33,105 nt of DNA, taken from NCBI GenBank assembly GCA_913064925.1, contig CAJYBN010000002.1, forward strand, positions 1 through 33,105. Direction: 5' to 3'. The notes beneath the pieces are model-generated. The model did no database searches. It was not told the DNA's origin and worked only from the letters and a program-made list of their open reading frames with translations. The translations under genes and the position numbers were made by a program. Positions 32,805 to 33,105 of the stretch are shown piece by piece. Position 1 is the stretch's first letter. Each line of letters begins with the position of its first letter. This DNA is from an uncultured Peptococcaceae bacterium. GTDB taxonomy: Bacteria > Bacillota > Desulfotomaculia > Desulfotomaculales > Desulfallaceae.

Positions 32805-33105
32805 GGCTGATCACCTCCCGACCTTTAAGCCGCTTATTTAAACCTGTTTTTTTCTGTGCCAGCAATTCCCGCAGTGGTTCCGTTAATATGGGAACGATCT
32901 TGAAAAGGTCTCCCACGATTCCGTACGTGCATTCCTTAAAAATTGGGGCGTCGGGGTCGTTATTAACGGCAATGATGGTATCCGAACCCCTGATCCCGGC
33001 TAAATGCTGGATCGATCCGGAAATCCCCAGGGCAATATATATTTTGGGTGCCACAGTAACACCGGTTTGTCCCACTTGATATTGTTGCTCAATCCACCCT
33101 GCCTC
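32794..33105 (-). CDS. etfA: Electron transfer flavoprotein alpha subunit (EtfA/FixB), C-terminal part (runs off window)
   Basis: About 104 C-terminal residues are in the window. The FAD-binding signature of EtfA is complete: VGQTGVTVAPKIYIALGISG, followed by SIQHLAGIRGSDTIIAVNND and PDAPIFKECTYGIVGDLFKI. The frame stays open to 33105, so the start is beyond the right edge and an EtfB/FixA gene is expected further on. It binds FAD in the EtfAB heterodimer and hands electrons to FixC, encoded directly after it. The stop overlaps the fixC start. Confidence 0.93.
   Translation of the reverse strand, partial: EAGWIEQQYQVGQTGVTVAPKIYIALGISGSIQHLAGIRGSDTIIAVNNDPDAPIFKECTYGIVGDLFKIVPILTEPLRELLAQKKTGLNKRLKGREVISRAG

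Noticed and set aside
1..33105. CRISPR arrays, tRNA, rRNA genes or a prophage.
   Set aside because: No regular short repeats with spacers, no cloverleaf or rRNA segment and no phage structural gene were seen on either strand.

Overview
The window looks like a chromosomal piece of an anaerobic, probably Gram-positive (Firmicutes/Clostridia, Peptococcaceae or Desulfotomaculum-like) bacterium. The signs are strong Shine-Dalgarno sites with many TTG and GTG starts, sigma-A type promoters, T-box leaders, lipoprotein signal peptides, and a gene content of ferredoxin-linked tungsten/molybdenum enzymes, a selenocysteine formate dehydrogenase, acyl-CoA ligases and an ETF/FixCX module. The genus assignment is inference. 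Almost all genes lie on the minus strand; only tupA and a fabF-like gene are on the plus strand.

Layout, left to right. (1) 1-841: the N-terminal part of the helicase RecD2, running off the left edge. (2) 1078-2301: a promoter, a first terminator, a Moco/Tuco-type riboswitch with its own terminator, then the tungstate-binding lipoprotein gene tupA with no permease or ATPase beside it. (3) 2404-6430: a decayed ADP-ribosylglycohydrolase fragment, a metallophosphoesterase, a radical SAM protein, a cysteine-rich ferredoxin and a zinc-ribbon/LMW-phosphatase-like protein that lacks the catalytic cysteine. (4) 6517-6696: a short element whose ends resemble IS21-family ends. (5) 6845-12697: a formate operon reading focA, NuoE-like, NuoF-like, fdhA. 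The fdhA gene is interrupted by an in-frame TGA at 8516-8518, which is read as selenocysteine because a near-perfect bacterial SECIS hairpin follows it.

(6) 12835-21364: a compact eight-gene unit behind a TTGCCA-17-TATAAT promoter and a leader with a terminator-like hairpin. Its genes are a tungsten aldehyde:ferredoxin oxidoreductase, a polyferredoxin, an AstE/aspartoacylase-like metallohydrolase, a 36-residue membrane peptide, a sodium:solute symporter, an unrecognised protein, a UbiD-family decarboxylase and an FAD-dependent amino-acid-oxidase-like enzyme. This combination reads as an uptake and anaerobic breakdown route for one unknown organic acid or amide, and it is the best candidate for an undescribed system here. 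(7) 21460-24481: an acyl-CoA synthetase and a divergent FabF-like ketosynthase.

(8) 24500-31044: livKHMGF-paaK, an ABC importer plus phenylacetate-CoA ligase, expressed from a promoter followed by two T-box modules in tandem, the second lacking Stem I. (9) 31189-33105: etfA(fixB)-fixC-fixX, running off the right edge. Together the genes describe a cell that takes up organic and amino acids, activates them to CoA esters, and moves the electrons through ferredoxins, ETF/FixCX and formate. Tungsten/molybdenum supply links tupA and its riboswitch to the AOR and the formate dehydrogenase.
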